Origin: Cephalothrix spiralis
Taxonomy: Eukaryota > Nemertea > Palaeonemertea > Archinemertea > Cephalotrichidae
Assembly: GCA_032353305.1 (NCBI GenBank)
Contig: JAUCNG010366595.1
Location: forward strand, 1-11,770
DNA: 11,770 nt
Reading direction: 5' to 3'
The notes under the pieces were generated by a model. That model was given only the letters and a program-made list of their open reading frames with translations, did no database searches and was not told the DNA's origin. Numbering within the stretch: position 1 is the first letter of the stretch; the number at the start of each line of letters is the position of its first letter. Of the stretch, positions 6,849 through 11,770 are shown one piece after another. Both the position numbers and the translations under genes were made by a program.

Positions 6849-9800
6849 CTGAAATATTCAATACATTATTTAAATTGGGCTCGGTGGTAATTTATTATCC
6901 AGCGGACCGATTTACTAAATCTGATCACTTCCGGATTTTATTTTGAAAGTGATTTTCCAGCATTGGATGGAAAAATTGGCGAGGGCAATTATTTTTGTAC
7001 CAAAAGTGCCCCCCCCCCCCAGCGATTTAGCATACTGGCGGATAGTTGACCCCAACAAACTATATATTTCTAGAAAGGCAAAAAAATAATTTTCGGATTT
7101 TTTTAAAAATCGCAAAAACAGGGATCAGCATTTTCCAAAACCTTTCCAGAAATATAGTTTATAAAAATATTTATTGTGGTAGTGGGCGGCCAATATTGGA
7201 CAACATTGGCCCCCATCGCTATATTTAAAAATCCTTTGAAGAAAATCGACAAAATAGAAATAATTTTGAGAATTTATTTATTAGCTAATCGATAAAAAAC
7301 TTTAACTTAAAACGGGAGGGTGACCCCAAAACTAAATGGACTTAGTCCAAGCTTACTAGTTGACCATATTCATAATTTGACTCGACCAAGGCGAAGCCAA
7401 GCCGCCAAAATCTTAATTTCGCAAACCTATTTGGCTACTACGGTAAATTAGGATAAGAGAACTTTTTATTCACGGTCTTTACATGCTGGCTCCAGTTGAT
7501 CCAGCGGAACTACATGAACTACAGGAACTCATGTAGCCCTGGAGGTTCATCACATGTCAGCATGGGAAAACGCCTAATCGGCTACACTCATTATGCACTG
7601 CACTTATCATAAAATCCGAAATTTGTGCGTATGCGTATGTACTTAACAATGCTTTGGTGCAATAAGGGCGTATGTCACATTTTCTTAAAATCCAGTTCTG
7701 CGTCATGAAATTCCGATGACGCCATAATTTCATGACGTAATGAAAATCTATTGAGTTGAAATTTTTGCTGATTCTAAGACCTTATATAATATTATACCTT
7801 AACTTACATTATGGCTGCGGTTATCTGAAATTATTCGCCGATTAACGATAAACGTCGAGCCCTTAAGCATTATCCAAGCTCACTACAACTGTCACCCACA
7901 TTGTGATGCATAATCAAAGACCCTCTTATGAGAGAAAAAATCTTTTTCTTGCACATACGCCCTTATTGCACCAAAGCGCCGCTATATGGATGACCCCTAG
8001 AGTGCATTCTGATATCATCAAGAATTCCCAGCAGCGTACTCTTTGTATCTCTTCCCTTATAAAACTGATTTAATTTCATTAAGAATTCACGAAAAAATAG
8101 TGGATAATAAACTAACGTGGCTAATTGAGCTATAATTAAATTCTAAATGGCGAAAAGAATTTCGTCAATATTAGTGGCGATTGTTGATATATACACGACG
8201 CATGTAATAAATATTGGGAGTCAATTTCGGAAAATGTCGCAAAAAACTGTTATACAAATTCTACAATTTCTACGTGAATAGTCAATGGAATGGAATCGGA
8301 TTTTTTCTTAGAATGGGTAGAGATAAAAAGTGCACGCTGCTGGGAATATATGGTCTAGGTCTCAATTAACAAAAATTGCATCTAGCAACTGGGCTAACAG
8401 GAGGGACCAAAACTTACCACTCCATTGACAGACAATAGCTGGTCACCTCTCTTTAATCCACCATGTCGGTCAGCCACACCACCTGGTATGATACGTGATA
8501 TATAAATAGGAGAATTCTGTTCACGTCCACCCATAACATTAAAACCTAAACCTTCTTCTGTTTTTGGTAATTCAACAACTCGTGGATGTGAGTGGCCTTC
8601 ACTTGCAGCGAATGCGGCGACTGTAGCCTAAAGTATTAAAAGAATTCATATGTTAAAGTTAGTAAATATTATCATCACGTTAAAAACATACAGTATTATA
8701 ATATAAAATATAAATGAACAGTGCGCTTTGGTCGATTCACTCCCAGGCGCAAAAACGCGTACCAGAACTTGTCCAAATTACCGGATTCAAAGATGTACAT
8801 TTATATATTTACCACACATTAAACATCATTTAAACATTTTAAAAACTATTTACTCTCCTTTCCTGTGATAAAACCGATTAAATTTTGACTTTTAAAGCTC
8901 ATTAAATAATGTCTTTTAAATCATTTAATATATTAAATTATGAGGCCTAGTTTGGTAAGTTTCCAGCCACTAGTATTTGGCAAAGTGACAGATCAGAAAA
9001 TAAAAATTCATCAGCGCTAATTAAGATCAATTAATATGGACGAGAAACGTACTTGTACAGTTTTCCAGTGGTAAAACCGTATGTGTAATGAATCTGCGAC
9101 TTTAAGTCCGTAAAATAGATAAAATCTCATATTGGATTAATAGATGTGTGGTAAATTACAGTACTGCCTCAAAACATCTTACCACACATATAATAATCCA
9201 GTATGAGATTATTATCGATTTTACTTAGTACAATCGCGTACCAGTACGCGTAACGTCTTAAATTCGTATATTTTCTTTCAAAATTTAATTAACGCAGCTG
9301 TTTATAATGCATCGTATTTTTAAGTTAGTTTAATCTCAGAAAAACGAGAGTAATTGATAACAATATTATTACAAAGTAGAATGATAGTGAATGTCAGGTA
9401 AATATGATTGAACATCTTAAGCTTAACATCAATTCCAGCAAATTTTGGACTAGTTCTGGTACTTATTTTTTGCCCGGAGAAAATCGACCTCACCTTTGTG
9501 CGTTCCAACCCAAGGCGCAAAAACGCGAACCATGACTTATCCAATAATTACCGAATTCCAAGATTCTAACTTCCAGTCACGACATCTTGAAAAAGTCTGG
9601 ATAACTAGTCAGTCTTTTTTAACTGCCAAATAACCGAATGACAATAAATTTACGCGGCGACTTTTATTTCTCAAAATTCCATGACATTTCCAAGTTTTTT
9701 CAATTTTCCATGACATTTGGGCCAGTTTTGGATTTCCAGACCTGTGGTCAACCTTATTTACCGACCGAGGTTCCAACATGTCCACAAACGTTGGTTATAA

Positions 9801-10914
9801 GTCAGGAGATAAATTTACCTTGGCAGTGGCATTAGCTCTGATTTCAGGACTTCCCGTAATATCAACAGTCTCGTAGACACGTTCATAAACTTCTCTGACA
9901 GCTTTGGCAAAATCACTTTGCAGAATTTTATGGAGAGCTGCTAATTTGCTGCCTTGTAGATTTTGATCTGAAAACAGAATATATAATGTTAGGGGCAGAC
10001 ATAATCAAATTGTTCACAATCCGCCACATGTGTATCCCATTACACGATTTGTATACAAACAGAATATCTTAACTACGTCACATTTAGAATGAAATCAAGA
10101 AAATTTGAAGGAAAATTTTTGTGTCAACTTACATATATGCTTTCATAAACTAAAGGTTTGAATAAGGACAATAATCGACTAGAATCATTAAATAAACTAG
10201 ACAAACAGGGTCTTACTTTTGTGATAATAATCTATATAACTGAGTACAAGCAGATTATATCTGTCAATAAATTGAAATTCACTGGACTGTTCTTGAAAGG
10301 AATTATGAATTGCTACGCATCAAAGAGCCTCGACAATTAGCACTGTATATAATGATCACATATAGACGTTACATTTCGAACTGAATAAAGAAACGTTCTT
10401 TTGAAGAATTTGTGTGTGCTATCTAGGACAGGGGTGCCGCGGACCCATCTAAATAACCTTAGGAATTAGAATATTAAAACAAAAATTTGTCACATTTAGA
10501 AAATTTATGAATAACAAATAATTGACGAACCAAGTTCAGTTTTTACCTTCGGAAAGAAAGAGTTTATATGTATTTGGTCAATTTAAAAGTAAATCATGGT
10601 GGATACAAATCGACAAAAACGCTATATAAATCGTTGTTTATTCTTTTCATCCATTCTATTTTGAAGAAAATGTCCTTATTTTGTTCACTTTGATATTTTC
10701 GAAAGGGAGAGTCAGAGTACTCCAGTACATTCACTTTTGAAAGTCATCATAACTCAAGAACAAATATTTACTTTCAGTTTCAGTAAACCGCCCCTTATAT
10801 CAATATATGCCTCAGAATAATATATTGTTCTTCAATCAAATTCATGAAATGAATTATCGAGGGTTTACTTACTTCTCTGTAGTTCTTCTAATAATTCACA
10901 TGCTCTGTTGACAT
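6794..10914 (-). CDS. LIN7: LIN7 (Veli/MALS) scaffold, partial; join on minus strand 10914-10873, 9967-9819, 8627-8418, 6848-6794
   Basis: Four minus-strand exons with matching splice phases encode 152 codon-equivalents of a LIN7 orthologue. The L27 region (from [13 protein letters not shown] to [13 protein letters not shown]) is known to bind the L27 domain of CASK/LIN-2. It is followed by the invariant [18 protein letters not shown] linker and a PDZ domain with the GLGF carboxylate-binding loop ([44 protein letters not shown]), continuing into [21 protein letters not shown]7 acts in the LIN-2/LIN-7/LIN-10 complex at epithelial junctions and synapses, recruiting membrane proteins by their C-terminal tails. 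Vertebrate LIN7 proteins are about 200 residues. Missing here are the first coding exon (about 13 residues) and the last (about 35 residues, beginning near GTVKLVVRYTP). The gene is otherwise intact and strongly conserved. Orthology is secure; exon borders rest on GT/AG sites plus reading frame. Confidence 0.95.
7057..7160. repeat. Inverted repeat with 60-bp spacer
   Basis: The left arm runs from AAACTATATATTTC to AGAAAGG (7057-7078). It is the reverse complement of CCTTTCCAGAAATATAGTTT (7141-7160) apart from a two-base gap and one mismatch. The spacer is AT-rich and lacks coding sequence. It is probably a foldback repeat remnant in the LIN7 intron. Confidence 0.65.
7482..7564. repeat. Multi-stem hairpin
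   Basis: Nested inverted pairs are CATGCTG/CAGCATG (7482-7488, 7558-7564), CTCCA/TGGAG (7490-7494, 7540-7544) and CTACATGA/TCATGTAG (7510-7517, 7529-7536). The order of the stems allows one folded structure of about 83 nt with bulges. No tRNA or known RNA signature is recognised. Confidence 0.45.
7651..7977. mobile_element. MITE-like element with perfect 25-bp terminal inverted repeats
   Basis: The 25-bp arm starting GCTTTGGTGCAATAAGGGCG (7651-7675) is repeated exactly, in inverse orientation, at 7953-7977. The interior is 277 bp, non-coding, and contains its own perfect stem CGTCATGAAATT/AATTTCATGACG (7701-7712, 7726-7737). Size, lack of coding capacity and intronic position fit a non-autonomous DNA transposon. 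No target-site duplication is obvious at the outer edges, so the superfamily is undetermined. Confidence 0.75.
8418..8627 (-). CDS. LIN7: LIN7 exon: linker and PDZ core
   Basis: This exon of exactly 70 codons is bounded by a ttag acceptor before 8627 and a gtaagt donor after 8418. It begins [20 protein letters not shown] and ends QLLSVNGV. The PDZ carboxylate-binding loop GLGF is intact, with the LIN7-specific continuation [16 protein letters not shown]. Conservation with vertebrate LIN7 is almost complete across this segment. Confidence 0.97.
8740..8794 (+). repeat. Dispersed 55-bp repeat, copy 1
   Basis: It shares the exact core AGGCGCAAAAACGCG (8745-8759) with copy 2 at 9508-9564, followed by similar sequence (ACCAGAACTTGTCCAAA then TTACCGGATTCAAAGAT). 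Both copies have the same orientation. A shorter related piece, CGCGTACCAG, occurs at 9235-9244. Confidence 0.7.
9110..9224. repeat. Strong inverted repeat (hairpin, about 47-bp arms)
   Basis: The left arm (9110-9155) and the reverse complement of the right arm (9177-9224) share GTAAAAT, AATCTCATA, TGGATTA and ATGTGTGGTAA in order, about 41 of 47 positions with a one-base gap. The loop is about 20 nt. The ACCACACAT piece of the arms also occurs separately at 8811-8819. It is probably a foldback transposon remnant. Confidence 0.75.
9235..9252. repeat. Short palindrome CGCGTACCAGTACGCG
   Basis: CGCGTA and TACGCG flank a four-base centre, giving a perfect small stem directly after the larger hairpin. 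The left half matches part of the dispersed repeat at 8756-8765. Confidence 0.6.
9508..9564 (+). repeat. Dispersed 55-bp repeat, copy 2
   Basis: The core AGGCGCAAAAACGCG at 9513-9527 is identical to copy 1, and the downstream part (ACCATGACTTATCCAATAA, then TTACCGAATTCCAAGAT) is similar with small indels. It lies 768 bp after copy 1 in the same orientation, with the hairpin at 9110-9224 between them. Confidence 0.7.
9819..9967 (-). CDS. LIN7: LIN7 exon: main part of L27 region
   Basis: The exon lies between a tttcag acceptor before 9967 and a gtaaat donor after 9819. Two bases complete a split asparagine codon, then 49 codons include [33 protein letters not shown] and RANATAK. This lines up without gaps with vertebrate LIN7 (LQSEF, AVREVYEHVYETVDI, ANATAK). 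It ends directly before the [12 protein letters not shown] of the next exon. Confidence 0.97.
9968..10872 (-). other. LIN7 intron (905 nt)
   Basis: A phase-1 intron. I see no gene in it; the 60-codon plus-strand frame at 10158-10340 has no features of a real protein. A sequence near 10426-10445 (CAGGGGTGCCGCGGACCC) resembles the end of a hAT-type transposon but has no visible partner. Confidence 0.8.
10873..10914 (-). CDS. LIN7: LIN7 exon: start of L27 region (14-residue microexon)
   Basis: This 42-nt exon lies between a tttcag acceptor before 10914 and a gtaagt donor after 10873. It reads [13 protein letters not shown], with two bases at the start that complete an aspartate codon if the previous exon ends in G, and one A at the end that completes asparagine with the next exon. 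It corresponds to DICRAIELLEKLQR of vertebrate LIN7. It is too short to be found as an open frame. Confidence 0.93.
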
Positions 10915-11770
10915 CTGAAAGAAAGGATTAAAAACGTTAATTTGTAAAACTTAGTATTTTGTACTGGCCTCGGCTTTTCATAGGCATTACCTTGTTAATT
11001 GGCATTTTGCTGAGGGTCTTCAAATTGACCATCATATGGGCCCCTGGTACTGAGAAAATTAAGCTTTGAGCAAGCTAAAAAAAAAGGTCAGTTTAAAAGT
11101 CATTTCTGTGTTGTTTTTAGGACTACTGACGTACACCCTAGCTTTCTTCGGAGATTTCAGAAATGTTAATCAATTGGACCATTCAGATGCTTCTCAGTCG
11201 AATACAATGAAATGATGGGTACATACCACTAATTCATCGGGATAGGAAAACAGTACTAAATTACACAAAATCAATCCAAAAAATCGGCTCAATATGAACC
11301 ATTACATTTTAAAATGTTATATGTAAAAAAAACGCAATAATCGACAGATTGTATCATCCAAATATAAATATATCACACACATGATAGTTTCAAGAGAAAT
11401 CTCGCGATGTGACGTAATAGAGGAAATCCCCTAAATCATGAAATGTATGTCAAAAACCCAATTACTCATGAAATTATAAAACTGCTTTAGAGTGAATTAA
11501 CTTCATTCAACTTTTATATGCATATTTTGACTCTACCCTAACACCCATTCACCAAGTAACAAGCCTACAGCTTCATTAACTTGGATAATATTGTGGGCAC
11601 TATTTTTGATGACAAATTGAACCTTAACTTTCAATCGATTTAGTGGTAGCCTATGTATCCTGTCACGAGAAAGCAAGGAGGTATGTCGGTAGAGTAAAAT
11701 TGACCTCTTACCTTATATTTTATAGTTAGTTAGAATTATGAGATATGACTGCGCATCACTTATTCACTTT
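10915..11770 (-). other. LIN7 upstream intron, no exon 1 seen
   Basis: This stretch precedes the first visible LIN7 exon on the minus strand. I looked for a short exon encoding a methionine-initiated peptide ending in ..LER plus G and a donor site, and found none. Candidate donors near 10995, 11225 and 11705 have stops in the required frame or no start. It contains no other gene that I can support. Confidence 0.55.

Larger units (their letters stand above)
6849..8417 (-). other. LIN7 intron (1569 nt) with repeats
   Basis: This phase-0 intron has no supported gene inside. It contains a 12-base C run at 7009-7020, an inverted repeat at 7057-7160, a compact hairpin region at 7482-7564 and a 327-bp element with perfect terminal inverted repeats at 7651-7977. 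Confidence 0.85.
8628..9818 (-). other. LIN7 intron (1191 nt), repeat-rich
   Basis: This is a phase-0 intron between the L27 and PDZ exons. It has no supported gene; open frames at 9320-9544 (minus) and 9638-9835 (plus) are shadows or chance. It holds two diverged copies of a 55-bp repeat flanking a strong hairpin. Confidence 0.85.

Noticed and set aside
7009-7020. Run of 12 cytosines
   Set aside because: It is a plain homopolymer in an intron, possibly length-variable or sequencing-prone, with no sign of function.
7482-7564. Folded region considered as a tRNA or SINE head
   Set aside because: No A box, B box or cloverleaf arrangement could be placed; only generic stems are present.

Overview
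This is a eukaryotic, AT-rich animal genomic window with large introns and GT-AG splice sites. It carries parts of two recognisable metazoan genes on opposite strands, embedded in intronic and intergenic DNA that is rich in inverted repeats. The combination of a complete Toll-like receptor and a LIN7/Veli scaffold gene points to an animal, probably an invertebrate. The short foldback elements and the divergent receptor fit that, but the phylum cannot be fixed from the sequence alone.

Layout. Bases 1-411 are the upstream flank of a plus-strand Toll-like receptor. They contain a Dorsal/NF-kB-like motif next to a CACGTG E-box. The receptor is a two-exon gene (412-545 joined to 1867-4411, about 892 residues): signal peptide and N-terminal cysteine cap from exon 1, then about 22 leucine-rich repeats, a C-terminal cysteine cap, one membrane helix and a cytoplasmic TIR domain. 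Its 1.3-kb intron holds foldback and short direct repeats. Bases 4412-6793 have no convincing gene. They hold a possible polyadenylation signal, a cluster of nuclear-receptor half-sites, a near-perfect hairpin of about 105 nt, a candidate foldback transposon and a tandem array with a period of about 104 bp.

From 10914 down to 6794, on the minus strand, lie four exons of a LIN7 (Veli/MALS) orthologue: the L27 region, the PDZ domain and the start of the segment after it. The splice phases agree at every junction. The first coding exon (about 13 residues in vertebrate LIN7) and the last one (about 35 residues) are not visible. If the last exon lies below base 1, the receptor gene sits antisense inside a LIN7 intron. 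Otherwise the two genes are convergent neighbours. The LIN7 introns hold a 327-bp element with perfect 25-bp terminal inverted repeats and a cluster of hairpins and direct repeats.

The two genes have no obvious functional link: one is an innate-immune or developmental receptor, the other a cell-polarity and synaptic scaffold. The points most worth checking are the receptor's altered TIR signalling loop (the usual BB-loop proline is leucine), the possible nesting, and the hairpin downstream of the receptor.
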